A stretch of 64,000 nucleotides of DNA, taken from positions 1 through 64,000 of the forward strand of contig NZ_SMCO01000014.1 in assembly GCF_004346685.1 (NCBI RefSeq), written 5' to 3'. The notes below the pieces were generated by a model, which saw nothing but the letters and a program-made list of their open reading frames with translations, did not search any database and had not been told where the DNA came from. How positions within the stretch are numbered: the first letter of the stretch is position 1; every line of letters begins with the position of its first letter. Source of the DNA: Sulfurirhabdus autotrophica (GTDB lineage: Bacteria; Pseudomonadota; Gammaproteobacteria; Burkholderiales; SMCO01). Position numbers and translations under genes: made by a program. Of the stretch, positions 7,450-18,775 are shown piece by piece.

Positions 7450-7513
7450 ATGCAGCAAAGTTGCTGTGAATTTCCCTAGCCAAATCTCACCAGTAAAAAA
7501 GTAAAATTCCTTG

Positions 7514-8413
7514 ATGTTACCTGCCATACGAATTAGCGGCATTCATAAAAACTTCGGAAGTCTTCATGCCCTGAAGGGGGTGGATCTCGAGGTCAGACAA
7601 GGTGAATTTTTTGCGCTGCTTGGGCCAAATGGTGCAGGAAAAACCACCTTGATCAGTATTCTCGCGGGCATTACACGCGCTGACAAAGGCGTGGCTGAAG
7701 TGCTGGGGCACGATGTGGTTGCCAGCTATCGAGAATCGCGTCGCGTTTTGGGGGTGGTGCCTCAGGAATTGGTGTTCGATCCCTTTTTTACCGTGCGTGA
7801 GGCGCTCAAATTTCAGTCCGGCTATTTTGGCTTGCGCAAGAATGATGACTGGATTGATGAGATTATGCATCATCTGGATCTGACAGAAAAAGCCAACGTG
7901 AATATGCGCGCACTTTCGGGCGGAATGAAGCGGCGAGTGCTGGTGGCGCAGGCGCTGGTTCACAAACCTCCTGTGATTATTCTGGATGAGCCGACTGCCG
8001 GAGTGGACGTGGAGTTGCGGAAGACCCTGTGGCAGTTTATTCGCAAACTGAATCAGGATGGTCACACCATTGTCCTCACGACCCATTATCTGGAAGAAGC
8101 GCAAACATTGTGCAGCCGCATTGCTATGCTCAAGCAGGGTGAAATTGTTGCTCTGGATAGCACGCAAAATTTACTGGACACCATTACAGATAAGCATATC
8201 AAGCTGAAACTGACACCGGATACATTGCCCCTGTCTTTAAAATCCAGGATGTGTGCGAAGGATGCCGAAACCTATACGCTGGAAATTAGCGATTATGCGG
8301 AGCTGGAATGGGTGATGGTGCAATTGCGTGAAGCTAATGTTTGTATCGGTGATATGGAATTGGTGCAACCTGATCTGGAAGATGTGTTTGTTAAAATAAT
8401 GAGCAAACATTAA
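7514..8413 (+). CDS. yadG: ABC-2 type exporter, ATP-binding subunit (YadG-like)
   Basis: 299 residues from the ATG at 7514; a TTG just before it would add one residue. Walker A is GPNGAGKTT (37-45), the Q-loop is VVPQELVFDPFFTVREAL, the signature is LSGGMKRRVLVAQAL and Walker B is IILDEPTAGVD. The C-terminal 70 residues form the accessory domain usual in this subfamily. It is paired with the permease gene that begins within its stop codon. The YadGH substrate is not known. Position between mla and murA is conserved in betaproteobacteria and suggests an envelope-related role (inference). A TAAAAT box ends 6 bases before the ATG, but no good -35 box accompanies it. Confidence 0.88.
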   Translation: MLPAIRISGIHKNFGSLHALKGVDLEVRQGEFFALLGPNGAGKTTLISILAGITRADKGVAEVLGHDVVASYRESRRVLGVVPQELVFDPFFTVREALKFQSGYFGLRKNDDWIDEIMHHLDLTEKANVNMRALSGGMKRRVLVAQALVHKPPVIILDEPTAGVDVELRKTLWQFIRKLNQDGHTIVLTTHYLEEAQTLCSRIAMLKQGEIVALDSTQNLLDTITDKHIKLKLTPDTLPLSLKSRMCAKDAETYTLEISDYAELEWVMVQLREANVCIGDMELVQPDLEDVFVKIMSKH

Positions 8414-9171
8414 TGATGACAGGTTTTTACACCCTTTTTTACAAAGAACTGTTACGTTTCTGGAAAGTGAGTTTTCAGACAGTACTGGCTCCGGTTTTGA
8501 CTGCCCTGTTGTATCTGCTGATTTTTTCACATGTACTTGAAGGGCATGTACAGGTTTATCCGGGTGTGTCGTACACGGCTTTTTTGATTCCCGGTCTGGT
8601 CATGATGGCCGTGCTGCAAAATGCTTTTGCAAATAGTTCGTCCAGTTTGATCCAATCCAAAGTGACGGGGAGTATCATCTTTATTTTGTTGCCGCCTCTG
8701 TCTTACCGGGAATTCTTTATGGCCTACACGCTGGCATCCGCTGTGCGCGGCCTGGTAGTCGGATTTGGCGTTTTTCTGGGAACACTTTTTTTTGCGAACA
8801 TGCCAATGTACCAGCCTCTCTGGATTTTGCTGTTTGCCTTGACCGGGAGCTGCATTCTGGGTGCAATGGGGATTATTGCCGGAATTTGGGCGGAAAAATT
8901 TGACCAGTTGGCAGGATTCCAGAATTTTATTATCATGCCACTTACTTTTCTATCTGGCGTATTTTATTCCATTCATTCTTTGCCAGCATTTTGGCAGGGA
9001 CTGTCTCATTTCAATCCGTTTTTTTACATGATTGATGGATTTCGTTACGGATTTTTCGGTGTATCCGATGTTTCACCTTATTTAAGTTTGTCGATCGTAG
9101 CGACATGCTTTTTAGTTTTAACATTCATGGCATTGGCCCTCTTGAAGAGTGGCTACAAATTGCGTCAATAA
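8413..9171 (+). CDS. yadH: ABC-2 type exporter, permease subunit (YadH-like)
   Basis: 252 residues with six hydrophobic segments typical of the ABC-2 transporter superfamily, including the signature region ...IIMPLTFLSGVFYSIHSLP followed by NPFFYMIDGFRYGFFG near the C-terminus. A cytosolic amphipathic start (FYTLFYKELLRFWKVSFQTV) precedes the first membrane segment. The ATG shares its A with the stop codon of the ATPase gene, so the two are translated together as one exporter. Substrate is unknown. Confidence 0.88.
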   Translation: MMTGFYTLFYKELLRFWKVSFQTVLAPVLTALLYLLIFSHVLEGHVQVYPGVSYTAFLIPGLVMMAVLQNAFANSSSSLIQSKVTGSIIFILLPPLSYREFFMAYTLASAVRGLVVGFGVFLGTLFFANMPMYQPLWILLFALTGSCILGAMGIIAGIWAEKFDQLAGFQNFIIMPLTFLSGVFYSIHSLPAFWQGLSHFNPFFYMIDGFRYGFFGVSDVSPYLSLSIVATCFLVLTFMALALLKSGYKLRQ

Positions 9172-9181
9172 AGAGGATATT

Positions 9182-10667
<1,486 letters not shown>

Positions 10668-10796
10668 AGACTTACACATAAGCTCGTATCCGCAGTATCT
10701 TGATTATTGTAAGGCAGTTTAACCCATTGTTCTGTCTGCGGTCTGGATGTGCTCTGTGGTAATATTATATTTTTGCACCTATTAGAGATTACGTAA

Positions 10797-11453
10797 TTGA
10801 ATAGTATTACCATTGCCCTTTCCAAGGGTCGTATATTCGAAGAAACCACACCGTTATTAAAAGCGGCAGGCATTGTTCCGTTAGATGATCCTGAATCTTC
10901 ACGTAAACTGATTCTGGATACGAATCGCCCGGATGTAAGGTTGATTATCGTGCGAGCCTCTGATGTGCCGACCTATGTCCAGTATGGTGCAGCTGATCTG
11001 GGAATCGCTGGTAAGGATGTGTTGTATGAGCACGGCGGTGCAGGGTTGTATGAACCCCTGGATTTGCAGATAGCCCGTTGCCGGATGATGGTGGCAGTGC
11101 AGAACGGATTTGATTATCAGCAGGCAGTGACCAAAGGCGCCCGTTTACGTGTGGCAACCAAATATGTCCAGACTGCTCGGGAACATTTTGCGCGCAAAGG
11201 TGTGCATGTTGACCTGATAAAATTGTATGGTTCCATGGAGCTGGCACCGCTAGTTGGTCTGGCTGATGCCATTGTTGATTTGGTGAGTAGCGGCAATACC
11301 CTGAAAGCGAATGATCTAGTGGCAGTAGAAGAAATCATGGATATCAGCTCGCGTCTCGTCGTCAATCAGGCTGCGCTCAAGCTGAAACGCGCACAGATTC
11401 AACCGATACTGGATACCTTTGCAGACGCTGTCAGACAGCAGGCCGGGAAGTAG
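10797..11453 (+). CDS. hisG: ATP phosphoribosyltransferase, catalytic subunit (short form)
   Basis: 218 residues. HisG condenses ATP with PRPP in the first step of histidine synthesis. The family start [13 protein letters not shown] and the PRPP-binding loop L-V-S-S-G-N-T-L (near residue 160) are present. The protein ends where long HisG forms carry their C-terminal regulatory ACT-like domain, so this is the short form that needs the HisRS-like partner HisZ; hisZ is not in the window. The start is TTG at 10797: no ATG or GTG lies close enough and the conserved N-terminus begins three residues later. A 129-bp gap separates it from murA, so the his operon probably has its own promoter there. 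Confidence 0.94.
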   Translation: MNSITIALSKGRIFEETTPLLKAAGIVPLDDPESSRKLILDTNRPDVRLIIVRASDVPTYVQYGAADLGIAGKDVLYEHGGAGLYEPLDLQIARCRMMVAVQNGFDYQQAVTKGARLRVATKYVQTAREHFARKGVHVDLIKLYGSMELAPLVGLADAIVDLVSSGNTLKANDLVAVEEIMDISSRLVVNQAALKLKRAQIQPILDTFADAVRQQAGK

Positions 11454-11515
11454 TCTGGCCTGGAAATAGTCTTAACTCGTAGTCGTTAATACCGTCAAAA
11501 AAGTTGACTCAAATC

Positions 11516-12817
11516 ATGTTAAACATCAAACGATATAACACCACACAGCCAGACTTTGATGCGCAACTGGTTCAATTGCTCGCATTTGAAGGCGCGCAAG
11601 ATGCTGCTATTGATCATGTTGTTGCAGATATATTAGCGGATGTGAAAAAGCGTGGCGATGCTGCGGTGATGGAATATAGTCAGCGCTTTGATCGACTGTC
11701 GGCAAAAAGCATGAGCGAACTATCGCTTCCCAAAGAGCGTCTTGAAGAAGCGCTGCGTAATTTGCCTGCTGAACAACGCGATGCGTTGGAGCAGGCTGCG
11801 CACAGGGTGCGTACCTATCATGATCGTCAATTAATGGCGTCCTGGAGTTATACCGAAGAAGACGGCACTATGCTGGGCCAGCAAATCACCGCCCTTGACC
11901 GCGTAGGCCTTTATGTACCTGGAGGTAAAGCGGCCTATCCCTCTTCTGTGTTAATGAACGCAATCCCGGCTAAAGTAGCGGGTGTAGCGGAATTGATCAT
12001 GGTCGTGCCAACACCTGATGGTCAGTTAAATGAACTGGTTCTGGCTGCTGCAGCAGTGTGTGGCGTTGATCGAGTATTTACAATTGGTGGCGCGCAAGCC
12101 GTGGCTGCTCTGGCGTACGGAACTGAAAGCGTACCGCAAGTGGATAAGATTGTTGGCCCCGGTAATGCCTATGTAGCGGCTGCAAAGCGCAGGGTATTCG
12201 GCGTAGTGGGAATTGATATGGTGGCCGGTCCCTCAGAAATTCTGGTGATTTGTGATGGAAAAACCGATCCGGACTGGATCGCCATGGATCTGTTTTCCCA
12301 GGCAGAGCACGATGAACTGGCGCAATCTATTTTACTCTCGCCGGATGGCGCGTTTCTGGATGCTGTGGCAGCTAGCATTGATCGTCTGTTGGAAGATATG
12401 CCACGTAAAGCGGTGATTCGTGAATCACTGGAAAATCGAGGGGCACTGATTCAGGTGAAAGATCTGGATGAGGCAGTTCGTATTGCAAATTATATAGCCC
12501 CGGAACACCTCGAGCTTTCCATGGACGAGCCTGAGCTATGGGCAAAAAAAATCAAGCATGCCGGTGCAATTTTTATGGGGCGTATGACCTGTGAAGCTTT
12601 GGGCGATTATTGTGCGGGGCCCAACCACGTGCTGCCCACTTCTCGCACCGCGCGTTTTTCCTCCCCGCTGGGTGTGTATGATTTTCAGAAGCGTACCAGC
12701 CTGATTCAGGTGTCTAAGCAAGGTGCGGTAACGTTGGGGAAGGTAGCTGCTACTTTGGCCTATGGAGAAGGATTGCAAGCCCATGCCAGATCTGCTGAAT
12801 ATCGGATGAAGAGCTAG
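11516..12817 (+). CDS. hisD: Histidinol dehydrogenase
   Basis: 433 residues from the ATG at 11516; a TTG at 11504 would add four. HisD performs the last two oxidations, L-histidinol to L-histidine, with NAD+ and a Zn2+ ion. Recognised blocks are [54 protein letters not shown], the zinc/active-site segment [12 protein letters not shown], and the C-terminal GPNHVLPTS with its conserved His. Family length is about 430. It lies 62 bp after hisG. Confidence 0.95.
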   Translation: MLNIKRYNTTQPDFDAQLVQLLAFEGAQDAAIDHVVADILADVKKRGDAAVMEYSQRFDRLSAKSMSELSLPKERLEEALRNLPAEQRDALEQAAHRVRTYHDRQLMASWSYTEEDGTMLGQQITALDRVGLYVPGGKAAYPSSVLMNAIPAKVAGVAELIMVVPTPDGQLNELVLAAAAVCGVDRVFTIGGAQAVAALAYGTESVPQVDKIVGPGNAYVAAAKRRVFGVVGIDMVAGPSEILVICDGKTDPDWIAMDLFSQAEHDELAQSILLSPDGAFLDAVAASIDRLLEDMPRKAVIRESLENRGALIQVKDLDEAVRIANYIAPEHLELSMDEPELWAKKIKHAGAIFMGRMTCEALGDYCAGPNHVLPTSRTARFSSPLGVYDFQKRTSLIQVSKQGAVTLGKVAATLAYGEGLQAHARSAEYRMKS

Positions 12818-12870
12818 TTATTCACAGGCTGACTGATTATGTTAGCCTTAAACCATTTTTCATGAAATAA

Positions 12871-13941
12871 ATGATGTTGCCTAAGCCTGACTCAATCATT
12901 CGAGACGAAATCCTTTCACTGAAAGCCTATCATGTTCCGGTCAGTACCGGCATGATCAAGCTGGATGCAATGGAGAACCCCTATAGTTTGCCAGCAGACC
13001 TGCAGGCGAAAATCTCGGAACTAGTATCCAGCACACCGATGAATCGTTATCCTGATCCTGGCGCGATTGCGCTCAAGGAAAGCTTGCGTAAAGCAATGGA
13101 TATTCCGGTCGGAATGGACTTGATGCTGGGTAACGGCTCAGATGAGTTGATTCAAATCATTGCTATGGCAGTCGCCAAGCCTGATGCTGTCTTGCTTAGT
13201 ATTGAACCCTCATTTGTGATGTACAAGATGATAGCGACATTCACGGGTATGCGTTACGTGGGGGTGCCGCTCAATGCTGATTTTTCGCTGGATATGCAGC
13301 GGATACTGGCAGAAATTGAGCAAAATCAGCCAGCAGTGATCTTTATCGCCTACCCCAATAACCCTACCGGCAATCTGTTTGACGCTGAGGACATATCGCG
13401 TATCATAGAAGCTGCACCGGGGCTTGTCATCGTCGATGAGGCTTATCACGCATTCGCTGGTACAAGCTTTTTGCCCCGTTTGGCACAATACCCGAATTTG
13501 CTGGTGATGCGTACGTTATCCAAGCTGGGACTTGCCGGGTTGCGACTGGGATTTATGGCAGGTAGCGCGGATTGGATAGTGCAATTGGAAAAATTGCGCT
13601 TACCCTATAATATCAACGTGTTAACGCAGGTGGTTGCGCAAACTGTGTTGGAACATATTGATGTTCTGACGCAACAGGCTAAATCGATTATGGTACAGCG
13701 GGCAGTGCTCAAAACCCAACTGGAAACTATCCCGGGTATTGAAGTGTTCCCAAGTGATGCAAATTTTATTCTGATTCGCGTGCCTCAAGCAGATAGCGTA
13801 TTTGAAGGAATCAGGCAGCGTGGTGTGTTGATCAAGAATCTGAACAATGGTCATCCGTTGTTGAATAACTGTTTGCGTGTGACTGTAGGCACTGAACAGG
13901 AAAATGAACAATTCATTCAGGTATTAATGAATAGCCTGTAA
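12871..13941 (+). CDS. hisC: Histidinol-phosphate aminotransferase
   Basis: 356 residues, a fold-type-I PLP enzyme that converts imidazole-acetol phosphate and glutamate to histidinol phosphate. The PLP Lys is Lys218 in [13 protein letters not shown]. The family blocks [28 protein letters not shown] and IVDEAYHAF, and Arg in CLRVTVGT, are present. Two ATGs in a row open the gene (12871 and 12874); either works. It is third in the his operon, 53 bp after hisD. Confidence 0.95.
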   Translation: MMLPKPDSIIRDEILSLKAYHVPVSTGMIKLDAMENPYSLPADLQAKISELVSSTPMNRYPDPGAIALKESLRKAMDIPVGMDLMLGNGSDELIQIIAMAVAKPDAVLLSIEPSFVMYKMIATFTGMRYVGVPLNADFSLDMQRILAEIEQNQPAVIFIAYPNNPTGNLFDAEDISRIIEAAPGLVIVDEAYHAFAGTSFLPRLAQYPNLLVMRTLSKLGLAGLRLGFMAGSADWIVQLEKLRLPYNINVLTQVVAQTVLEHIDVLTQQAKSIMVQRAVLKTQLETIPGIEVFPSDANFILIRVPQADSVFEGIRQRGVLIKNLNNGHPLLNNCLRVTVGTEQENEQFIQVLMNSL

Positions 13942-14055
13942 GATTTATATTTTGGAAAGATGTTTAAAGTAAGCCTATGTTGCGCTTTAAAGATGAGTGA
14001 TTGAAACTCAGCCAGATATCCATACAACTTAATTACTTTATATTTGAGGCATGTC

Positions 14056-14643
14056 ATGCGCGAAGCGCAAGTTACCCGAAACACTCTTGAAACGCAGATC
14101 AGCGTTAAGATTAATCTGGATGGTACCGGTAAAGCGGTTCTCAATAGCGGTGTTCCTTTTCTGGATCATATGCTTGATCAGATTGCCCGCCATGGACTGG
14201 TTGATATTGAAGTAGCCGCCAAAGGTGATTTGCATATCGATGCACATCACACCGTGGAAGATATCGGTATTACGCTCGGCCAGGCCGTTGCCAAGGCCAT
14301 TGGCGACAAAAAAGGGATTCGTCGTTATGGTCACGCTTATGTTCCTCTGGATGAAGCATTGTCCCGCGTAGTGATGGATCTGTCCGGTCGCCCTGGGCTG
14401 ACTATGGGTGTCGAATTTACCCGTGGCAGAATCGGAGATTTTGATGTGGATCTGATCAGCGAATTTTTCCAGGGCTTTGTTAATCATGCGCTGGTCACGC
14501 TGCATATTGATAATTTGCGCGGTAAAAATGCCCATCATCAGGCAGAAACCATATTTAAAGCGTTTGGACGCGCATTGCGCATGGCTGTTGAAATGGATGA
14601 TCGTATGGCCGGGCAGATGCCTTCAACCAAGGGTGCGTTGTGA
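14056..14643 (+). CDS. hisB: Imidazoleglycerol-phosphate dehydratase
   Basis: 195 residues from ATG 14056, which has TTGAGG just upstream; the open frame begins at a TTG at 14044. This is the monofunctional dehydratase: there is no HAD phosphatase domain as in the fused E. coli HisB, so histidinol-phosphate phosphatase must be encoded elsewhere. Two metal-binding motifs, D-A-H-H-T-V-E-D near residue 65 and G-K-N-A-H-H-Q-A-E near 160, coordinate the Mn2+ pair. FLDHMLDQ and GRPGLTM are also typical. The 3' end overlaps the hisH start (GTGA). Confidence 0.95.
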   Translation: MREAQVTRNTLETQISVKINLDGTGKAVLNSGVPFLDHMLDQIARHGLVDIEVAAKGDLHIDAHHTVEDIGITLGQAVAKAIGDKKGIRRYGHAYVPLDEALSRVVMDLSGRPGLTMGVEFTRGRIGDFDVDLISEFFQGFVNHALVTLHIDNLRGKNAHHQAETIFKAFGRALRMAVEMDDRMAGQMPSTKGAL

Positions 14644-15326
14644 TAGATATTGCTGTAGTTGATTATGGAATGGGCAACCTGCGCTCTGTTTCAAAGGCAT
14701 TGGAACACGTAGCGCCCAGTGTCTCTGTCAGCGTCACCTCTGATCCGGATGTGATTGCAAAAGCTGGGAGAATTGTTTTTCCCGGAGTAGGGGCAATGCC
14801 GGATTGTATTCACGAACTGGAAGCACGGGGATTACGTGAAGCTGTCATCGAGGCATCCAAAACCAAACCGTTTCTGGGTATTTGCCTGGGCATGCAAGCA
14901 CTGTTTGAATTCAGTGAAGAAGGCAATGTAGCAGGTCTGGGTATTATGCCTGGAAAGGTGTTGCGTTTCCCCAATGAGCTGATGGTGGATGAAAAGGGTG
15001 AGAAGCTTAAAGTACCTCATATTGGCTGGAACGAGGTGCATCAGGTGCAGCAGCACCCCTTATGGACAGGCATACCTGAAGGTTCTCGCTTCTACTTTGT
15101 GCATAGTTATTATGTTGAAGCAGGGACGCCGGACCTGGTTGCAGCATTCACTGTTTATCCCTTCCCATTCACCAGCGCTGTTGCGCGTGATAATGTGTTT
15201 GCCGTACAGTTCCATCCCGAAAAAAGCCAGGCTGCTGGATTGACCTTGCTAGGTAATTTTGTAATATGGGACGGAAAAGTCACCCAAGGTAGTTGCCAAC
15301 CAGAAGATGGCACCTGTTCATTTTAA
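14640..15326 (+). CDS. hisH: Imidazole glycerol phosphate synthase, glutaminase subunit
   Basis: 228 residues. HisH is a class-I glutamine amidotransferase that delivers ammonia to HisF. The catalytic triad is visible: Cys82 in GICLGMQ, and His192 and Glu194 in QFHPEKSQ. The oxyanion-strand motif V-F-P-G-V-G-A-M is near residue 46. The protein is some 15-20 residues longer than most relatives, ending in a tail with two Cys ([12 protein letters not shown]). The start is GTG 14640, overlapping the hisB stop. Confidence 0.94.
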   Translation: MIDIAVVDYGMGNLRSVSKALEHVAPSVSVSVTSDPDVIAKAGRIVFPGVGAMPDCIHELEARGLREAVIEASKTKPFLGICLGMQALFEFSEEGNVAGLGIMPGKVLRFPNELMVDEKGEKLKVPHIGWNEVHQVQQHPLWTGIPEGSRFYFVHSYYVEAGTPDLVAAFTVYPFPFTSAVARDNVFAVQFHPEKSQAAGLTLLGNFVIWDGKVTQGSCQPEDGTCSF

Positions 15327-15362
15327 TTTTCATTAGATAATTTACTTCATAAGACTCGTATC

Positions 15363-16109
15363 ATGTTGATTATTCCCGCAATAGATCTTAAAGACGGACA
15401 CTGTGTACGCCTCAAACAAGGATTAATGGAGGAGGCAACGGTTTTTTCGGAAGACCCGGGTGCTATGGCTCAGCACTGGCTGGATCAGGGCGCAAAGCGG
15501 TTGCATCTGGTAGACCTGAATGGCGCTTTCGCGGGAAAACCGATCAACGAAGCTGCAATTCGCAGCATAGTAGATGTGGTCGGCATTGATATTCCGGTTC
15601 AGTTAGGGGGAGGGATCCGCGATCTGGATACCATTGCGCGTTACCTGGATAATGGTATTACCTATGTCATTATTGGTACTGCTGCGGTGAAAAATCCCGG
15701 ATTTTTGCATGATGCCTGCAATGCCTTTCCTGGCCATATTATTGTCGGGCTGGATGCGAAAGATGGAAAAGTAGCGGTAGACGGATGGTCCAAGGTGACC
15801 GGGCATGATGTGGTTGATCTGGCAAAGCGCTTTGAGGGGTATGGTGTCGAGGCGATCATTTATACAGATATTGGCCGTGATGGCATGTTAAGTGGCGTCA
15901 ATATTGAGGCGACAGTCAAACTTGCTCAGGCGCTGACCATTCCGGTAGTCGCCAGTGGTGGCATCACTAATCTGGATGACGTGCATAAACTTTGTGCAGT
16001 AGAGTCAGAAGGAATCATGGGTGCGATTACTGGTCGTGCTATCTACGAAGGTACGCTAAATTTTGCTGAAGCGCAGAAATTGGCAGATGAATTGAGCGAA
16101 GCAAAATAA
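15363..16109 (+). CDS. hisA: Phosphoribosyl-formimino-AICAR ribotide isomerase
   Basis: 248 residues, a half-barrel-duplicated (beta/alpha)8 enzyme that opens the ribose of ProFAR by an Amadori rearrangement. The catalytic Asp at the end of strand 1 is in IPAIDLKDG. The second is in [11 protein letters not shown] near residue 170. The phosphate-binding loops are QLGGGIRD and ASGGITN. It follows hisH by 36 bp and is separated from its sister hisF by 76 bp containing a long inverted repeat. Confidence 0.95.
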   Translation: MLIIPAIDLKDGHCVRLKQGLMEEATVFSEDPGAMAQHWLDQGAKRLHLVDLNGAFAGKPINEAAIRSIVDVVGIDIPVQLGGGIRDLDTIARYLDNGITYVIIGTAAVKNPGFLHDACNAFPGHIIVGLDAKDGKVAVDGWSKVTGHDVVDLAKRFEGYGVEAIIYTDIGRDGMLSGVNIEATVKLAQALTIPVVASGGITNLDDVHKLCAVESEGIMGAITGRAIYEGTLNFAEAQKLADELSEAK

Positions 16110-16119
16110 CCACAAAGGA

Positions 16120-16174
16120 ACAGGATGTGGCGGTAAAAATGGCTGTTAAAGCAGTTTCGCCGGTTTTATCCTGT
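16120..16174. promoter_or_regulatory. Inverted repeat in the hisA-hisF gap
   Basis: ACAGGAT (16120-16126) pairs with ATCCTGT (16168-16174) and GGCG (16129-16132) with CGCC (16158-16161), with a small CTG/CAG helix at the tip. The structure ends about ten bases before the hisF start codon, overlapping the zone where its ribosome-binding site lies. It may set hisF translation relative to hisA or stabilise a processed mRNA end. This is seen in the sequence; the function is inferred. Confidence 0.4.
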
Positions 16175-16185
16175 GGTGAGAAATT

Positions 16186-16956
16186 ATGGGTTTAGCAAAA
16201 AGACTTATCCCTTGTCTGGACGTGACAAGTGGTCGTGTGGTTAAAGGGGTCAATTTCGTTGGCTTGCGAGATGCAGGGGACCCAGTTGAAATTGCCCGTC
16301 GATATGATGAACAAGGCGCAGATGAACTGACATTTCTGGACATTACAGCCAGCAGTGATGAGCGGGATATTATCCTGCATATTATTGAAGAAGTCGCATC
16401 GGAAGTGTTTATTCCACTCACGGTTGGTGGTGGTGTGAGAAAGGTCGATGACGTACGTCGTTTGTTGAGCGCAGGTGCAGATAAAGTAAGTATTAACACA
16501 GCGGCTGTTCAAAATCCGCAATTGGTGGCAGATGCAGCAGCAAAATTTGGAACCCAATGTATTGTTGTAGCGATTGATGCCAAGCAGGTTTCAACTGACC
16601 CTGAACCACGATGGGAAGTGTTCACTCACGGCGGTCGCAATGCAACGGGAATGGAAGCGGTGGAATGGGCGTTGAAACTGGAAGCGCTGGGAGCCGGTGA
16701 GATATTGTTAACCAGTATGGATCGTGATGGCACCAAGAATGGGTTTGATCTTCCCCTGGTGCGTGCCATTTCCGATGCGGTGGGTATACCTGTGATTGCC
16801 AGTGGCGGTGTGGGAAATCTGGATCATTTGGTGCAAGGTGTTATTAAGGGTCATGCGGATGCTGTGCTGGCAGCCAGTATTTTTCACTTTGGGGAATATA
16901 CTGTCCATCAGGCAAAAGAACATATGCGCCGGTTTGGTATTGAGGTAAGGTTGTGA
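16186..16956 (+). CDS. hisF: Imidazole glycerol phosphate synthase, cyclase subunit
   Basis: 256 residues, a (beta/alpha)8 barrel homologous to HisA. With ammonia from HisH it turns PRFAR into imidazole glycerol phosphate and AICAR. Catalytic Asp residues are Asp12 in PCLDVTSG and the one in VVAIDAKQV near residue 130. The phosphate loops VGGGVRK and ASGGVGN and the segment [10 protein letters not shown] are intact. The stop overlaps hisI (GTGA). Length is standard. Confidence 0.95.
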   Translation: MGLAKRLIPCLDVTSGRVVKGVNFVGLRDAGDPVEIARRYDEQGADELTFLDITASSDERDIILHIIEEVASEVFIPLTVGGGVRKVDDVRRLLSAGADKVSINTAAVQNPQLVADAAAKFGTQCIVVAIDAKQVSTDPEPRWEVFTHGGRNATGMEAVEWALKLEALGAGEILLTSMDRDGTKNGFDLPLVRAISDAVGIPVIASGGVGNLDHLVQGVIKGHADAVLAASIFHFGEYTVHQAKEHMRRFGIEVRL

Positions 16957-17342
16957 GTGAAAGCTGGCTGAGTAAAGTGAATTGGACCCATGATGGTCTG
17001 GTACCGGTGATTGCACAGGAAACAGGAACCGGAAAAGTCTTGATGTTTGCGTGGATGAACCGGGAAGCGTTAAAGCGTACCGCTGAATGTGGTGAAGCAG
17101 TTTACTGGTCACGCTCACGAAAAAAACTCTGGCACAAGGGTGAAGAGTCTGGTCATGTGCAAAAAGTAAAAGAAATTCGCCTGGACTGCGACGAAGACGT
17201 AATATTGCTGGAAGTTGAACAAATCGGGGGGATAGCCTGTCATACAGGAAGACATGATTGCTTTTTCCAGAAACTGGAAAGCGATACCTGGATTATAGAT
17301 GCCCCGGTAATTAAAGATCCGGCAGAGATATACAAAAAATGA
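16953..17342 (+). CDS. hisI: Phosphoribosyl-AMP cyclohydrolase
   Basis: 129 residues. HisI hydrolyses the adenine ring of PR-AMP, third step of the pathway. The zinc-binding pattern is complete: LDCDED (near residue 75), and [10 protein letters not shown] near 93-102. The [10 protein letters not shown] and [14 protein letters not shown] blocks define the family. It starts with GTG overlapping the hisF stop and ends overlapping hisE (ATGA). In many bacteria hisI and hisE are fused; here they are separate. Confidence 0.95.
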   Translation: MSESWLSKVNWTHDGLVPVIAQETGTGKVLMFAWMNREALKRTAECGEAVYWSRSRKKLWHKGEESGHVQKVKEIRLDCDEDVILLEVEQIGGIACHTGRHDCFFQKLESDTWIIDAPVIKDPAEIYKK

Positions 17343-17653
17343 GTGAAACACTAAGCCGTCTTGCTGAAATGCTGGAACAACGAAAATCTGCTGATCCACA
17401 AAGCTCTTATGTCGCCAAGCTGTATAGTAAGGGATTAGACAGCATCCTGAAAAAAATTGGCGAAGAAGCTACTGAAACAGTGTTAGCCGCAAAAGATGGC
17501 GACAGACAACATATTATTTATGAAACGGCAGATTTGTGGTTTCATTGCCTGGTGATGTTGGCTAACCAGGGGATACACCCGGATGAAGTATTAGCCGAGC
17601 TGGCAAGACGTGAGGGATTGTCTGGTTTGGAAGAAAAAGCAGCAAGAAGCTAA
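17339..17653 (+). CDS. hisE: Phosphoribosyl-ATP pyrophosphatase
   Basis: 104 residues of the all-alpha NTP pyrophosphatase (MazG-like) superfamily. It releases pyrophosphate from PR-ATP, the second step of histidine synthesis. The metal-binding helices carry [18 protein letters not shown] (near residues 38-55) and [16 protein letters not shown] near 60-75. It is the last his gene; hinT follows after 20 bp, probably in the same transcript. Confidence 0.95.
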   Translation: MSETLSRLAEMLEQRKSADPQSSYVAKLYSKGLDSILKKIGEEATETVLAAKDGDRQHIIYETADLWFHCLVMLANQGIHPDEVLAELARREGLSGLEEKAARS

Positions 17654-17673
17654 CCAGTTTTAAAGGATAAGCA

Positions 17674-18009
17674 ATGAGCGATTGTATTTTCTGTAAAATT
17701 CTGGCAGGTGAGATCCCGTGCAAAAAAGTGTACGAGGATGAGGATGTATTGGCATTTCATGATATCCATCCTCTTGCACAGGTGCATTTCATGTTAATCC
17801 CGAAAAAACATGTAGAATCACTAGCTCATTGCGAAAGTGTTGATCAGGCTATTTTGGGTAAAATGCTCTTGTTGGCTCCTAAACTGGCAAAAGAACAAGG
17901 CTTGGAAAATGGATTTCGAACCATGATTAATACAGGTCGTGGAGGCGGGCAGGAGGTTTTTCATCTGCACGTGCATGTATTTGGCGGCGAAAAACTGCCG
18001 CATATGTAA
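17674..18009 (+). CDS. hinT: HIT-family purine nucleoside phosphoramidase
   Basis: 111 residues of the histidine-triad family. The triad HLHVHVFGG has His97, His99 and His101; the N-terminal CIFCKILAGEIPCKKVYEDE is that of HinT proteins. Members hydrolyse adenosine phosphoramidates and aminoacyl-adenylates; the cellular role is unclear. A GGATAAGC ribosome-binding site precedes the ATG. It sits between hisE and tatA as in many betaproteobacteria. Confidence 0.93.
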   Translation: MSDCIFCKILAGEIPCKKVYEDEDVLAFHDIHPLAQVHFMLIPKKHVESLAHCESVDQAILGKMLLLAPKLAKEQGLENGFRTMINTGRGGGQEVFHLHVHVFGGEKLPHM

Positions 18010-18052
18010 CCTGATTGTATAAGTTTGAATTTAGTGAATAAGGAGTAGGTAA

Positions 18053-18268
18053 ATGGGATCATTCAGTATTTGGCATTGGCTGATTGTTTTGGTTATTGTG
18101 CTGGTCATATTTGGTACGAAGAAACTGCGAAATATGGGCGGTGATGTAGGCGGGGCTGTAAAGAGCTTTAAGGACGCCATGCGTGAGGAAGAAAAGTCCT
18201 CAAAAATCGGAACATCCGAAGCCGGTCAAACGATTGATGGTGAAGTGAAGGATAAAGCGAAAAGTTGA
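18053..18268 (+). CDS. tatA: Sec-independent (Tat) translocase subunit TatA
   Basis: 71 residues: a short N-terminal membrane helix ([17 protein letters not shown], residues 5-21), the Phe-Gly hinge (FGTKKL), then an amphipathic helix [19 protein letters not shown] and a charged tail. TatA oligomerises to let folded proteins cross the inner membrane. AAGGAG precedes the ATG. First gene of tatABC; the Rieske protein encoded 6 kb downstream is a likely client. Confidence 0.95.
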   Translation: MGSFSIWHWLIVLVIVLVIFGTKKLRNMGGDVGGAVKSFKDAMREEEKSSKIGTSEAGQTIDGEVKDKAKS

Positions 18269-18347
18269 TGTGCAACAGGATATGGTTCAATCATCCTGTG
18301 CTATTTTCATCAGTTTTTTTCATTTAAAACCTAAAACTCTTCATTAA

Positions 18348-18770
18348 ATGTTTGATATCGGCTTTTCAGAATTGATGGTAATTGCTGTTGTGGCCTTGGT
18401 GGTTATCGGGCCCGAACGCTTGCCAAAAGTTGCGCGCACACTTGGTCACCTTTTTGGCCGCATGCAACGCTATGTAACGGACGTGAAAGCGGATATCAAT
18501 CGTGAAATGAAGTTGGATGAACTGCGTAAGTATCAGGAGCAGTTCAAAGAAGCGGCACTTACTGCGGAACACACATTTACAGATGAAGTTGTGAAGACCG
18601 AACAACTGATCAAAGCAACACCAGAAGCAGAAGAAGAGCAAAGCATACACGAGAAGAGTCTTAAAACACCTCTTGAAGAACCTGTTTCTGAAGATGTGCC
18701 AGCCGCGCAACTTGAACTGGGCTTTGAATCGAAAAAAGAGCCCTCAACTAACCCACAAAAACAAGCCTGA
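18348..18770 (+). CDS. tatB: Tat translocase subunit TatB
   Basis: 140 residues. It begins MFDIGFSELMVIAVVALVVIGPERLP, a membrane helix with the Glu residue and Gly-Pro-Glu-Arg-Leu-Pro hinge diagnostic of TatB, followed by an amphipathic helix (KVARTLGHLFGRMQRY) and an acidic, low-complexity C-terminal half. TatB and TatC form the receptor for twin-arginine signal peptides. It lies 79 bp after tatA and 5 bp before tatC. Confidence 0.94.
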   Translation: MFDIGFSELMVIAVVALVVIGPERLPKVARTLGHLFGRMQRYVTDVKADINREMKLDELRKYQEQFKEAALTAEHTFTDEVVKTEQLIKATPEAEEEQSIHEKSLKTPLEEPVSEDVPAAQLELGFESKKEPSTNPQKQA

Positions 18771-18775
18771 ATACT

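Noticed and set aside
7502-7514. Leaderless promoter for yadG (TAAAAT six bases before the ATG)
   Set aside because: The -35 position (GCCAAA) does not match and the gene can be reached by read-through from mla; not supported enough to list.
13942-14055. Attenuator or second promoter between hisC and hisB
   Set aside because: The 114-bp gap has repeated TTTAAAG words but no His-codon leader peptide, no terminator stem and no good promoter pair.
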